A DNA stretch of 64,000 nucleotides, taken from assembly GCA_027625915.1 (NCBI GenBank), contig JANTQA010000070.1, positions 6,515,001 through 6,579,000 on the forward strand, in the 5' to 3' direction. This DNA comes from Anaeramoeba flamelloides (Eukaryota; Metamonada; Anaeramoebidae). The notes below the pieces were generated by a model, which was not told the origin of the DNA, ran no database searches, and saw only the letters and a program-made list of their open reading frames with translations. Of this stretch, positions 1-13,321 are shown one piece after another. Numbering within the stretch: the stretch's first letter is position 1; every line of letters begins with the position of its first letter. The position numbers and the translations under genes are program-made.

Positions 1-659
1 TGAATAACCAAAACAATAGTTATTCTAACCCAACATTTTTTCTATTTTTAGATTTTTTTGCCTGATTTTGTGATCTTATAGAGAACATTAAAAAGTTCAT
101 GTAAAGTAGAGCCAAATCCTATGAATCTTGAAAAATCTTTAATTTTGTTTTAAAACTTAAAGACTAAAAGCTTCTTGATTATTTTTCTCTTTTCAATTTA
201 AATTTATTTCGACTTTTTGATCAAAAAAAAAATATCTCACACCATAGGTTTTAAAAAATAAAATGGATAATTTCAAGTTAGATAAAACTAATTCCCAAAC
301 TAAGTTTTAATTCCTAATAATAATGTTTTTTTTTAAAAAAACCAAAATCCCCGAACTTTCAAATATGAAAGAGTATTGTATTTATTATTATTAATTTTAC
401 AGTCTTGGTTGAAAACCTCTCTAGTTAGAAAAAAAAGGTCTATTTTGTTGTAAAAATATTTCAATGCAACAATAAATTGAGTTTAATTCAGCATTGGGGT
501 ATTTTCCAAAATAGATAATAATTAATAGTTTTGAAAATACTCCATTTTGCCCATAAAAATTAAAATAAGGAAAAAAATACTGTTAATAAATATCCATCCT
601 CTAAATTTTACAATACTTTTCGAAATAAACCCAAATTTTATTTAATTTTCACTTTATTT

Positions 660-1060
660 CAAAAATTAAAAAAAACATAATGGAAGTGTCCCTCAAGTGC
701 CGAGCTTTTTTTGAGGTTTTCTATTTTCTTTGTAAAATCTATCGATTTTCCAAAGAAACAGAAAACTCAAGATAAGCTAACGACGGGGTTCCAAGATTCA
801 AAAGAATTGAGTAAAATTGATAGATTTTATTCTAATATTTTAAATTCTTGAAAAGCCACAAGAAAACCCACGCCCGTTTTACTAGAATTTAAAAGAATAG
901 AATAAAAGCATAGGTTAAACGCCCCAATGTGAAATTGACGATAACCTAACACAATATCCTAGATTCTAGAGAAATTAAAAGAATTTAGTAATTTCTTTTT
1001 GATTTTATTATATTCTTTTGAATCATAGAAAAAGCTAAATAGAGTCCTAGTTTTTTTTTT
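660..1060. repeat. Palindromic repeat mosaic, copy 1
   Basis: This stretch combines two motifs that recur across the window. One is an inverted pair built on ccagaattcaaaagaatt and its complement around a central aaatcaaagattttt. The other is a run containing aaatctatcgattttcc and aaacagaaaactcaag. Related copies lie near 28140-28500, 35340-36027, 38095-38380, 49850-50460, 58920-59010 and 63340-63490. No reading frame is carried, so it is a non-coding dispersed repeat of unknown mobility. Confidence 0.6.
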
Positions 1061-1323
1061 TGCTTTTTAGAATCAACCCAAAATTTATTTGATTTTCACT
1101 GATTTGAAAAATTAAAAAAACCTAACTGAAAAATCAAATAAATAATACTTTAATGGTCAAAAATTTTGATCTTCTATTTAAATGATATTTATTAAAATTA
1201 TAATTCCTTGAACAGATAATAAAATAATATCTTCACTTAGAAAAAGAATTTTCACTGTTTTGTTTTAAATTTAATAAAAAATCTTTAAAGAACCTGGATA
1301 ATTGGATTTTTTAACTTAAATTA

Positions 1324-1518
1324 CAGTCGGTTCCACTTTTAAGGCACAAACTTTCAAGGAAATTTAAGGCACAAAAAAATCTCAAATTAAGGCACAAAAT
1401 TTGGAATATTTTTTTTACAATTTATTTTACTAGAATCTGAATATTGTGCCTTAATTTGAGAAATTTTTTGTGCCTTAAATTTCCTTGAAAGTTTGTGCCT
1501 TAAAAGTGGAACTGACTG
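1324..1518. mobile_element. Palindromic MITE family A, copy 1 (Tc1/mariner-like ends)
   Basis: A 195-bp element folds on itself almost completely. It starts cagtcggttccacttttaag and ends with the matching complement gtggaactgactg, and is flanked by TA on both sides (1322-1323, 1519-1520). Arms carry the repeated words ttaaggcacaaa and ttgtgccttaa. TA duplication and CAGT ends are typical of Tc1/mariner-derived MITEs. Three more copies lie at 2819, 22885 and 24832. Confidence 0.8.
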
Positions 1519-2818
1519 TATCAAACCGTTCAAAATAAATTTCGAAGTAAGATATCTTCATAACTAAAATTTTTAATTATAATTGAAGTTATTAAAAAGT
1601 GAAAAATTAGCTTATTTTCAATTTTATTCGAAAAATAATTTTTAAGGATAAAATGTTCAAAAAATTATGTACAAAATTTCAAAAGTTTTGAAAGTAAATT
1701 CGTGTTCAAAAAAAAATAACAAATGAAATAATAAAAATTCTATATCTAGTTACTCAACTGTAATAAAAAAAATTCAATAAATTTTGTATTAAATATAATT
1801 TTTTTTATCTTTAACTTAGTAATGATAATTTCTACCATAAAAGTAGTATTAAATATATAAATTCTATGAAATATTCTGAAATACTAAATTTAATAATTAC
1901 CATACAGTTACAGCGTTATAATTATTCAAAAATAAATTAGACAAACTCTATAAAATTATTTCCAAAATAGTTGTTTTATAATTTGTAACTTTACCAATTT
2001 CCAATAATTAAATGCCAGATAAAAGTGAAAAAAATTCATAAATTCTTGTTGTTTAAATAAAAAATGTAATAATCTTTTATTATTATTATTATTTAAGTAA
2101 GAAATATGTCTTTTATTTAATGTTAGTTTTTTATTATTTAATAATATGGCGATAAATAATTAATTTTTACTAGATTACTTTCTATTTTTTTAAAAAAATC
2201 CTTAATATTGTCCCAAGTTTTCTGTTTATTATCAAAATTAATTAATTTTTTAATTAGAGATTCTGAAATTTTGATGTATTATGGATAATCTTTCTATCAG
2301 GGTTTTCGACCCTCCTGCAAATTATTGGGATGTGTATTCAAGTACAATAGAGTGCCTATGGTTTCTTGATATTTTCCGTTTTATCTGAAAAATCTATCGA
2401 TTTTCCAAAGTACCCGAAAAATATTTAAAACCTATCCCAATTATTTTTTAATTTAAGAAATTAGAAGAAAATCATTTAAATTTTATTGTATTTATTGAAT
2501 TAAAATGACTGAATATTTTTATTCCAAAATTCGAAAAAAAAATAATAAAATCTCAAATATCCAAAAGATCTTTTTAATTCCAAAACACTTAACCATGATG
2601 GATACTTTTTTAATATTATCCTGTCAATAATGCCAATATTTATTATATTTATATTTTAATTATTATTATTATTCTTTTTTATAATTTCTGTTTATAATTT
2701 TCTTTAATTACTCCTTTCTCTCTACAAATAAAAAAGAAAAAGATTGAATTTTCATCAGAAAAAAGAAAACCATAAGATAACAACCGTTGTATTGTTTTTT
2801 AATTTTAGAAATTATATT

Positions 2819-3009
2819 CAGTTTCATTTTTAAGGTTCAAACTTTCAACGAAATTTAAGGAACAGAAAAATCTCAAATTAAGGCACAAAATTCAGTTTCT
2901 AGTAAAAATAAATTGTAAAAAAAAAATTCCAAATTTTGAGCCTTAATTTGAGATTTTTTTGTGCCTTAAATTTTGTTGAAAGTTTGTACCTTAAAAGTGA
3001 AACTGACTG
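2819..3009. mobile_element. Palindromic MITE family A, copy 2
   Basis: Same inverted structure as the copy at 1324, with cagtttcatttttaagg at one end and agtgaaactgactg at the other. TA follows at 3010-3011, while the left TA has decayed. It is non-coding. Confidence 0.75.
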
Positions 3010-3479
3010 TAAAAGTAAACACTAAATAATCTTTTTATTTCTCAAAAAAACGAAATTGGTCCCTATATTTCAAAAAAAAATATCAGAATTGGGAAAAATC
3101 ATGTTTTTTTTTTCATTTTTTTTTGTATTCTGATAAAGCTAAGCACTCTAAAACTCTCAATGACATGTCAATAATTATTTCTAAATTTCTAATTATATAT
3201 ATTTCTAAAAAAATTTAAACAACTTCTAAATATACACTATGGTTAATTAAAATATTCAATATTGTTCCCAACAATATTTAAAAATTAATTATTTTTGAAA
3301 ATAATTGAAATTTTTTTTTTTAAATTCAGAAATCTTGATTTTAAGATTTTTTTCATAATCTCCATAATTACATAGTAAATGTTGAATATTTTCAATGGTT
3401 TATAAAGTAAAATACAAAATTTTACACAAAGTTAAAATAGTTAAAGGAATCATAAAAAAACCAATTTCAGTTAAATTGG

Positions 3480-3960
3480 AAATAATTTTGATTTTTTGAA
3501 ATATTTCAATCATTTTTTCATTTTGTTGTTTTTGTTTTCATTTTATTTTTTGAATTATGTTCACTTGTTTTTTTCGATTAGAACATTTTTTCAACAATTG
3601 TGATTATATTAAAGCTTTATTGTTGAAAATAGACAAACTCAAATAAAATCAGTTGATGTTATCTAACCATTTGATCAATCATAATTCCGAATAGAATTTT
3701 TAAAAAAATTACCAATCTAATTTTGTGTTTTGCTCTCTCCAAAATTGTAAATACACAATTGGTTGATGAGTATTGATAATTATTTTTTTTTTTTTTTTTT
3801 TTGTAAGTATTGTAATTTATAAACAATTGTTAACATTCCAATTAGTGAATGTTTCTAATTTGGCATTTCATTGAGAATTGATTAAATAAGATTTATTTTT
3901 CCTAAATTGAATTTTACTTTGTCAAAATGTTCGAATTCGGGGTTTGATTTATATTTTTTA
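3480..3960. repeat. Dispersed repeat R3, copy 1
   Basis: A stretch of about 450 bp shares order and wording with 23440-23900, 50980-51400 and, inverted, 58550-58800. Shared landmarks are accatttgatc, tgctctctccaaa, tattgataattattt and aacattccaat. No terminal repeats or frame are evident. It may be a decayed DNA-transposon derivative. Confidence 0.6.
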
Positions 3961-4894
3961 CCCAATTTACTAGATTGTGATATTTTTTCATTCGAAAAAT
4001 CAGGGTATTTGTCAAAATAAATTCTTTAATTCCTTCACAATAAATAGATTTTCAACCTGATTATTTTAATTCTGGAAACCTAGCCATATTTTCAACTTTA
4101 ACTATTTATTAAACAAGAATTAAAAATAAAACCAAGTAACAAAGAATGAGTCTTATCAAATATTACAAAAAAATCAAAAATAAATGATTTTTAATTTTTA
4201 TTGTTCAATTTTTTTTTTAATTTGTTTTCGATTTTTTAATTACTGATAAATTGCAATTTATGTTTGGAAATTTTTTGTTGATTTTCCTTTTTGATATTTT
4301 TATGCTCAAACTTTGAATTAAGCATTTTATGAAGTCAAGTGTTTAGAAACTCTGTAAAATTAGTTATTCTTGAAAATATTCTTTGTACTGGAATGCTTGA
4401 TAAAAAATAGTTTGAAGACTTATTCAAATGGAAATTGAACTAAAAATTTATTGAAATTTATTAGAATTTATCAGTTGTATTCAAATATTTTATACTTGAA
4501 TACCCAGGACCCTCTTTTTATTAATAATTGATTTATTGAGTTAAAATAACTATTTTAAAGATTCGATTTCAAAGAAACTGAGAAATTCAACAAGGTAAAA
4601 TGTCCTTACATCCCAAAAAAAAGACTTTTCATTTCAAACGGATCTTATCTAAAAAAAATTTCGCAAGTGAAATTCACAACAAACAGTCACCCATCTAACC
4701 AAAAATAACATATTTTATTTAAATTACTTTTCATTTTGCTAAAACAACTCTGAATTTTTTACAAGAGTAATCATTTTTTATTCAAGTGTTAATATTTGCT
4801 TTTTGTTTAATTTACACGTTTATTCAGAATTTTAACCAATTTGTTAAGGGCACAGTTTGTGAAAGAATATTAACAGCAAGAACCACAATTTTTA

Positions 4895-7800
4895 ATGACT
4901 AATAAGAAACGAGTTTCATATTTGCACGATAATGAAATAGGATCCTTTTTCTATGCAACCAAGCACGCAATGAAGCCGAACCGAATAAGAATGGCACACG
5001 AACTAATCCTTGCGTATGGGATTTATAAGAAAATGGAAATCTACCAACCACACCATTCAAGCCATTTAGAAATGCAACGCTTTCACTCAAAAGATTACGT
5101 TGAGTTTCTTTCAAAAATTAACCCGTCAAACCAGAACGAGTATGAAGAAGAAAAGTATAAATATTACGTTGGCCAAGACTGCCCCATTTTTGAAAACATG
5201 TTTGAATTTTGTCAAATTTCTGCTGGTGGATCCGTCGCTGGTGCTAAACAACTGAACCACAACTTAACGGACATTGCAATCAACTGGGCTGGTTTGGTTA
5301 TTTTCCTCTTTTCTTTTGCTTTTTTTTGGAATTTAAAGCTTTTTCTTTTTTTTTTATATTTTTTCTTTCCAAGATTCTCGTTAGTTGAAATAACGCAGCT
5401 GTTCCCTTACTTTTCTTTAATTTCAAATTCCAACCCAACCATTTCTCGAAAAAAGAGATTTTCTTAAAACAAACAAAAATCACAAATCAAATCTTGAAAG
5501 AATATTCAGAAATTGACTTCATGTGATAGAAACAGAATTAGTGAACTATTTTATTAGAAGATTTTTAAAACTTCATCGTTCACACTTTTTGAAGATCCTT
5601 GCATTTGAAACACATTGCTTTTCGAAAAAAGGGATCAAGTAAAATTGTAATTTCCCTAAAAAGTCGTTTTGAAACAATCTGAACAGTAAAAAGGTTGAAA
5701 AAAGTACCTACAAAACAAAACAACCAACAAACTTCAATAGGCCTCTTTTTAGGGATAAAACAATTTTTTTTCTATCACACTTTTTTAAAACTAACGTATT
5801 TAAAAAAATACCTTACTTGAAATTAATCCCAGATAAGATTTTTAATTTTTAATATTAGGGAAAGTGTTGTGTAATTGCAAATATTTTTAAATCAAATCCT
5901 TTCGATAACTAACCAAATTTTTAAAAATTATAACTCACCCACTTATTAGAATAATGATTAATGAAATTACCCTTTTAAAAACACTCTCCAATCAATCAAA
6001 AAACAAGAATAAAAATTATCATTTTCCAAATTTCAAGAGCTAAACCTTTAAAAAAACTATATTGATTTTTCAAAATAAGTAGATCTACTAACGCTTTGGT
6101 TATCAAACAATTAAAAAAGTATTATATAGGTACATCACTTTAATGAACTTTTGGTAGGTTTATTACTGAGTTCATAAAAAATTTGGTTAGTTATCGTAAG
6201 TGTTGTGTAATTGCAAATATTTGCAATTACACAACACTTTCCCTAATATTAAAAATTAAAAATCTTATCTGGGATTATTTCCATGTAAGGTATTTTTTTC
6301 AATACTATACTTGAGTATTAAGAATTTTTACCAGAAGACGAAAAAACGAAAGCGAGTAGTATTTTTAAAAATCAAATGAAATCTCGTAAAGATCTTGAAA
6401 AAAATTTTTTTGGTAATTTGTGTTTCGATGTATGAAATGGTTGAGTTGGCCTCATTTAAATAATTTATTAATTTGAGTCTCTTTTTGGAAATCCCAAATT
6501 TCGGACCTTTCCAATACTGGTATTTGAATTAAAAACGGGAAAAATTTTCAATTCATTTTCAATTTCCTTTTTCAAATAGAAATAGAAACCACAAACCTCA
6601 ACCTACTTCTTTGAGAACTGTATTTATAAAGAAAAATATGGTAAAGGAAGTGAAAACTTTTCCCCATTTATAATTCAAATACCAGTATAAAACTAAAAAA
6701 AGTAAACTATTATTTATATTAACAATCAAGTTAATTCTTCAAAATAGGAAAACATATTTTTCGTTTAATGTTGGAAAGTATTGATTTCGAAAGCAATTTT
6801 TTTATTTGGTTTTTCTTTTTCTTTGATTAATATTTATTTACAAATATCAGCCAATAAAACTGATTGAAGTATAAACGATTTAATAAACGAATATTTGATA
6901 GAAGTTTAACAAAAATTTCTCAATTAAATTGAGATCTATTAAGCAAAATTTTTTTATTCTTTAAGGTTTTAAAAAAGTTGTTTTCTGGTTTTCAAAAAAA
7001 TAAAAAAAAATTGCAAAAAAAAAGTTTCAATTTTGAAATATTTTTATAAAAAATTGTTTGATGTTATTCACAAGAAACATTCTAGCAATTTAAATCATTT
7101 TTGGCAGAAAAAAATTGATTTTGAATTTTGAGGATAAAATTACAAAATTCCCAACTATCTTCAAGAAAATTTTATTTTGAAAAATCGAATTTTATCTATG
7201 GATAGAAAACAAATTCTTAGTATAATTTTAAATGGCTTTAAAAGTTTGATTGATTATAGCCATCATTCTTAAATCAACACAATTATTTTTTAATTGGTTG
7301 AATAAATCAAATTTTTTGGTTAATCAAAAGGATTATCTCAAAAAAGAAAAAAAATCTTTATTTTAATATTCCTGACAACAAAGACTTTTTATTGAATAAT
7401 AATGATGGAAATGTTAATAAATGGTGTAAAATTTTTTTTATAATGTGAAAAATAAAATGAATTTAAAGGTTTTCTTTTTCGGAAAAAATGGAAAAAAAAA
7501 ATTTGATCTCAGAAAAAAAATATTCTTTTTTGGGTTTCTTAGTTGATCAGAATTTTATGACACTTAGGCATATACAAAATTTGGAAGTAGAGAATACCGC
7601 CAATAACATATTTTAAAAATTTGCCTTGTTGCCGTAGAGAGCTGATCAATTAAATCAATTAGTGTCACCTTAAAATGAATATTTTATCCCTTTTAAATCT
7701 TATTACTGTCATTTTGCACTTAGCAAATGAAAAGTTTTTATTTCAGGTGGCCCGTTTCTTTTTTCTAATATTGAGTTGAAAAAATATGATACAAGAAAAC

Positions 7801-10800
7801 AAAATTAAAATAAACATTGTTCAACTTTTTCTAAATTATCTCAAAAAAAAAATAAATTTTTTAAAAGCCCCGAATAGAACCAAACCTAATTAATAATTAC
7901 AAATTAATAGAAAATAAAGAATTACCAAATCAAACAAATTCATCCATTAGATCTTTATTTCTGAAGAAGAATACAAAAAATATCCTATTTTCTTAAAACC
8001 AAAACTAGAATTAGATAAATTAAATTAAAATTTAAATGAATATTCTTTTTAGAGAATTCTTTAGAAATATCAAGTAATTTGTTTTATCAAATATTTTACA
8101 AACAAAAATTTTTACATTTCAGAATTAAAATCAAACCAAGTTAATAAGAGGTAATTATTTCAAATTTTACAGATAAGATCAAGAAATAAATGATTTTTTT
8201 TTTATTTTTTTTGGATCAATTTTTTAATTATATTTTGATTTCCATTTTTTAATTCGTATGTAAAAATATTATACTAGGGCATATCTTCCACTCTCCCTTT
8301 TTATTAAATCATTAATATATTATGTTAAATTACTAATTTTAATGATTGATTTTCAATTAAACTGAGGCCCTCAAAATTGATAAATTTTACCTACTCCCTA
8401 AATATGAAATATCTTGTTTTCACAAAACACTTTAAATATAACAACCTTTTTTTTTTCTTTCAAATTTTAAACTGATAAAAGAACAAACTGATACAAATAA
8501 AATTAGAGATAATAAATCTACCCAATGGAACACATCTTGGAACACTTTAATAATAATTTAATAAAAAATTACTGAATATTTTCTGTTTATAAATTATTTT
8601 AATTGAATAAAAAACAATAGGTGGTTTGCATCATGCTAAAAAATCACAAGCATCTGGCTTTTGCTATATTAATGATATTGTACTTGGTATTTTGGAATTA
8701 TTAAAATATTTCCCAAGAGTTTTATATATTGACATTGATATACATCATGGAGATGGTGTGGAAGAAGCGTTTTTTAATAACGATCGAGTCATGACTTGTA
8801 GTTTTCATAAATATGGAGATGGTTATTTTCCTGGAACAGGTTTGTATTTTATTTTTAAAATTTTATCATTTATATTTTAATTTTTGCTTTTTTTTTTCTT
8901 TTTTATTGTTAAAGTAAGAGGAATTCGAAAAAAAAAAAAAAGTATCTTAGAAAAGAGCAATAAACATTAAGAAAATTAAGACAAGATAATGTACTTTTAA
9001 AGTGCATATATTTATTAAGCCAAAAATATTCTTGTTAACCTTTTTCCAGTGAAAGTTCAGTACAAAAAAATCTCTAATGCACTTTTAAAAAATTGCGATT
9101 TCATTTTTTACGATATTCTGGTTTTGTTTTTAATAATTTTTAAAATATCAGGCTTTTATATGTTTAGAATGATTTTAAAGTGATTTATGATATAATTAAA
9201 AAATGCAAGATATTTCCAAAAAATCTGTACAAATTTATTTTTTAAATATCTTTATTAAACCCAATCCTCCATAAAATTATTTAAATATACAAAATTATAA
9301 ACAATCATTTTATTGATTCTTTATAATAATTCAATTTGTTTATTAGTATGTTATTCCCGAAATAAAAGAGATTAAATTTTATGATCTCAATTTTATCCAA
9401 CATTTTTTAGGGGTGAAAATTGGTCTTTATTATTTTCTTTTTGATCGAAAAAATCGTTTTCATAACTTGTTTAATCTCAACAAAATTTCAAATAGAATGG
9501 AATACATATAAATATATTTTATTTTTTAAAAAATCATTTGTCTTTTTGTCTTTGTTATATGGTCTGTTTTTTAATGAAAATTTACCGTAAATTGTTTTAC
9601 TCCAAAAAAAGTGTTGTTTTTTTTTTTTCATTTTTTGGAAATATATTAATGAACATATTTTGAAATAAATACCATAGTAATTGATTTAATCAGTATTAAT
9701 ATTTAACTTAATCTGTTATTGCCAATTTACGAATAGCCCCACTAACAAAGATGATTTTTTATGAAATGTAAAAAAAAATGCCAAACTTTTTCGGAATTAC
9801 TTATTTTAATAAAAATTTAATCATTAATTGTTCTTGAACACTACATAAGAATTTTTTTTTTTTTAATCGGATTATTTTTTTCAAGTGATTCACAATTTTT
9901 AAAATCGAGTTTATTTTTCATATAATGTGGTATCTAATAACAAAATTTTCTATTTTTTCTACTTGTTTTCTTACTATTTATTTTAATGTAATAAAACTAA
10001 TAGGCAACATTAAAGATATTGGCAAAGAAAAAGGAAAATATTATTCTGTAAATTTCCCATTGCATGATGGAATTTATGAAAATGAATATTATAATTATTT
10101 TAAACAAACTATAAATTCAATTAATTATTTTTTCCAACCATCAGCCATTGTTATGCAATGCGGAGCTGATTCCTTAGCTGGGGATAGATTAGGGTGCTTT
10201 AATTTAGAAATAAAAGGGCATGGTAGATGTGTATCTTATGTTAAAAGTTTAAACATCCCATTATTGATTTTAGGAGGCGGCGGCTATACCCCAAGAAATG
10301 TAGCAAAATGCTGGACTTATGAAACAGCTCTATTAACTGACAATTCTGATCTCTCAGAAAAATTGCCTGAAACGGAATATACTGACTATTTTGGAAGGAA
10401 CCCTAATCTTTTTGTATTAGAAGTCAAAAATTGCCATCTTAATAAAAACACAAAAAGATATCTTGAGGAGACATATAAAGAAATATATGAAAACTTACGG
10501 TTACTTAGGGGCGCCCCATCTGTGGAAATGGAAATATCAACAAACGAACCAGATCTAAAATTGTTTGATATCAATCAAAAAAAATCAATGGAAGACCTTG
10601 ATCCAGATGTAAGAATACATCCACTTCTTTGGTCTAAACTAATAGAACCAAATAATTCATTTTTAGAAGATCCAGACTTAAGTCTTAAATACTTTGTACA
10701 ATCTCCAATTTTGGATCCTGAAATTTCAAATGAGAATTTATTTAATTTTGATTATTTATTAAAAGAAAAAGAATATTTTTCAAAGTTTAAACAGCCTAAT

Positions 10801-10914
10801 TTGGGGTTAAAAAGAAATTTTACAAAAGAGCCATTAGATAAATTTACAGATTCAAAGGATTCTTTAAAGATTTCAATAGAACCTGATCAAAAAAAAAAAA
10901 TATTTAATAAATAA
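4895..10914 (+). CDS. HDAC: Class I histone deacetylase (Rpd3/HDAC1-3 type), three exons
   Basis: Exons are 4895-5291, 8621-8839 and 10004-10914 (phases 1 and 1; 508 residues). Introns of 3,329 and 1,164 bp begin GTTTGG and GTTTGT and end AATAG. The product is a zinc-dependent enzyme that removes acetyl groups from histone lysines in nuclear co-repressor complexes. Nearly all catalytic features are visible: the active-site pair in GLHHAKK (His136, His137), zinc ligands Asp172 and His174 in DIDIHHGDG, Asp261 in [14 protein letters not shown], and Tyr300 in LGGGGYT. The splice junction INWA/GGLHH reproduces the conserved family sequence exactly, which fixes the intron. One extra residue sits in KYGDGYFPG compared with human HDAC1. 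The acidic C-terminal tail of animal HDAC1 is replaced by about 110 residues without a recognised motif. Class is certain; HDAC1 versus HDAC3 orthology is not. Confidence 0.96.
5805..6300. mobile_element. MITE family B, copy 1
   Basis: An element of about 0.5 kb has inverted ends containing ataccttacttg / catgtaaggtat, followed inward by atcccagataagattttt and its complement. The right arm contains a perfect 42-bp palindrome (6197-6238). A second copy with the same order of words lies at 40981-41893 in the deoxyhypusine synthase intron. It has no reading frame. Confidence 0.7.
6515..6688. mobile_element. MITE family F, short copy
   Basis: About 174 bp bounded by inverted repeats tactggtatttgaatta and taattcaaataccagta, with an inner gggaaaaattttc / gaaaacttttcccc pair. 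The same ends bound the much larger composite at 17759-20335. Confidence 0.7.
8900..9820. repeat. Dispersed repeat R2, copy 1 (HDAC intron 2)
   Basis: Roughly 900 bp is shared with 13985-14600 (SWEET intron 2) and, in part, 40620-40960 (deoxyhypusine synthase intron). Common words include aaatatctttattaaa, ataattcaatttg, aaaaaatcatttgt and ccaatttac. Three copies lie in three different introns; no frame or terminal repeat is recognised. Confidence 0.55.
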
Positions 10915-13321
10915 TTTATTTTTCAAATTTTTTTATTTTTTGATAAAAAAAAAAAAAAAATATGACGAATAAATAAATTTAATAAATATTAATGATTTGA
11001 AAATAAATTATAATCATCATTTTATACTGTTGTTTCAATAATTATATTCTTAAAACTTTAAAATAGTATTTTTATTAATTTAGCAAAAATATTAAAATAT
11101 AAAATTTCGTTTTTTTTTTTAGTTTATTTGTTTGATTTTTTATTAATTTTTTAACTTTTGGTTTTTTATTATTTTTTGTTTATTATTAAAGAGAGTACAT
11201 TCAACAAAATTACTTTATGCTTGATTTAAACTCTGAAATTTATTTTTATGTTTTTTGCCCTTTCTGTAATTTGGAGAAGATTGGAGAATATAGAATAGCC
11301 TCTTTTTTACAACGTTTCTCAAATATTAAACTTTTACAAATGGATTAACTAGATATTGAGCTTTCTTAAAAAAATAAGTCTGAATACAACACATTTAAGA
11401 AAAAAAAAGCAAAAATATAAAAAATATGATTATTGATCAATAATATGAAAACATAAATCACTTTATTTGGTATTGTGAAAGATATAAATTTATAGAACCA
11501 AATACAAAAAAAAAATTCAAAAATATTAGACAAAAAACTATATAAAAAAGATTATTGTTATAAAAAAAATAGGAAGAAACCCTTTAAACTGAATAATCAA
11601 AATTATGAAATTTATTGTTCTGGCTGAGTATTTTTTATCAAAGTCCCAATGGTATGAAAACTTAAGGTAATATAAAATAACAAATTGAAAATAAAAAATA
11701 CAAAAATAGTAAAATTAATATAAAATTAAGGTGCCTAGTACTCCAACTCTTGTTGGTCATGCCTAGGCTTTTTTCCAATTCACGAAATTGGTAGAAATAT
11801 AGATTTTACTCCATTCTTTTAAATTAAAAAAAAATTAACAAAAGCGGAAAACCAATTATTAATCAAAGGTAGTGAAGTTTTGATTCATTATTGATAATCT
11901 TTTTATCGGGATTATTTCCATTCTTGTGAATTCAGAGTGTAGATAGTTTATTTTGTCATGTAGTTGATATTATTATACTTGATAATAATTTTTAAATTAT
12001 TTTTCTTCTCTTTTTTTTGATTTGATAAATTTTATTTTATTATTCCTTTTTCTCAATAAATAAATACAGAAATAAAAATTAGTTTCTTGATAAAAAATGT
12101 AAAGAATAATTTGATTATTAAACAAAAATCAGAAAAAGACCAAGGAAGAAAAGTAAGGACTAAAAGAGTGTAAAAAAATAAGAAAAAAAAAAAGCAAAAA
12201 CTTGATTGACGATTTTTTTTTTCAACTGTAAATGTTTAATGAGTTGGTTATTTTTACATTTTATTCCGAATTTGTTTGAGTTTCAACTTGTTTTTATTTT
12301 AACAAAGAATTCTAACGATTTGGGTGTTTATAGATCAAATGAAATAGTGGATTTATGAAGTTTTAAATTAAAACTTTCTAGATTGGTTATACTATACACC
12401 TTAATAATAATTAGGGTGTAATAAAATTATCTCGCAAGTACTATTATATCACACTTCTTAGGACGGGTTATATAGATTAGACATGTGTAATCAAGATTAA
12501 TAATCAAAAAAAATCTTTTACTGGAGTTATCCCAATTTTATCACACAGTAATGGATTATTTTTTATTTGAGTTGTCATAGTTTGGCTGTGTGCTAGGGTT
12601 GTTTACAATAAACATCCTACTGTCGTAGAAAATACTTTTTATTCAGTTAAAGCTTTATTTTTTAAGAATAAGAATTTGTTTTCATTCTTGTTTTTTTTTT
12701 CCTCTTATATTTTTTGTTTTATTTTATTTATCAGCTTTGAAAGTTTCCAAAATTTTATATGGCAAATTATCTACTACAATATACTCGGTTCAACATAATT
12801 AACCCAGCATAAGAACTGGAAAGTTCGATTTGGTTCACTTCGGTTCGATTCAATTGATTCATTTCAATTTAGTTGAAAGTTAATCAGTTCGGTCAATTTT
12901 GTTTAAAGATCTGATCAAGTTTGTTTAAGATCCACCCTGAAGAATTTTACGAATTCTTATAATAATTATTAAAGTTTTTACTTCTAAGAAACACTTGAAA
13001 AAAAAAAACAAAAAAGAAGGAACACAAACAACTTAAAAAAGGGAATTTGGAAAAAGTAAAAAAAATTGTTGGTTTAATTTTTTTATTAGGATAATTTCTT
13101 TGTTTTTTTTGATAATTTTTTGGAATTAAGAAAAAAAAAAAAAAAAAAGAAAATAATATACAATTTAGATTTTAGTTAAAATTATTTATTTTTTTTTTAT
13201 TATTTCCTTTTTTTAAAGAATTATTATTATTTTTATTTCAAAAATAAATCTATTAAAGTATTACAGTTATGTAAAACTAATTGTTATCATTATCATTTTA
13301 AATTTCCTTTAAAACATTGGT
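10915..13321. other. Spacer between the convergent HDAC and SWEET genes
   Basis: Both genes end towards this 2.4-kb spacer, so it holds two 3' ends and no promoter is needed. It contains dispersed repeat R1 (about 11600-12075, also at 62940-63620) and a ggttcacttcggttcgatt-type simple-sequence stretch at 12790-12900, related to 57590-57690. No gene is supported. Confidence 0.5.
11600..12075. repeat. Dispersed repeat R1
   Basis: Shares wording and order with 62940-63620 and partly with 2250-2760: gaaatttattgttct near the start, then a block resembling the palindromic mosaic, then a T-rich end with cctttttctcaataaata. It looks like a degenerate mobile element of about 0.5-0.7 kb without a frame. 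Confidence 0.5.

Larger units (their letters stand above)
1..4894. other. Gene-free, repeat-rich flank
   Basis: I see no coding frame here with recognisable similarity or a convincing splice pattern. The stretch is about four-fifths A+T with long A and T runs. It holds two copies of the TA-flanked palindromic MITE (listed separately), a palindromic repeat mosaic around 660-1060, a dispersed repeat around 2250-2760 and another around 3480-3960. The last few hundred bases before 4895 should contain the histone deacetylase promoter, but I recognise no defined motif. Confidence 0.5.
5292..8620 (+). other. HDAC intron 1 (3.3 kb), repeat-bearing
   Basis: The intron carries a family B element (5805-6300) and a family F MITE (6515-6688). 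The remainder (6700-8620) is AT-rich with no supported feature. Confidence 0.7.

Noticed and set aside
11217-11348. Plus-strand 43-residue ATG frame with a CPFC motif between HDAC and SWEET
   Set aside because: No recognisable family, no splice context, and frames this long occur often by chance here.
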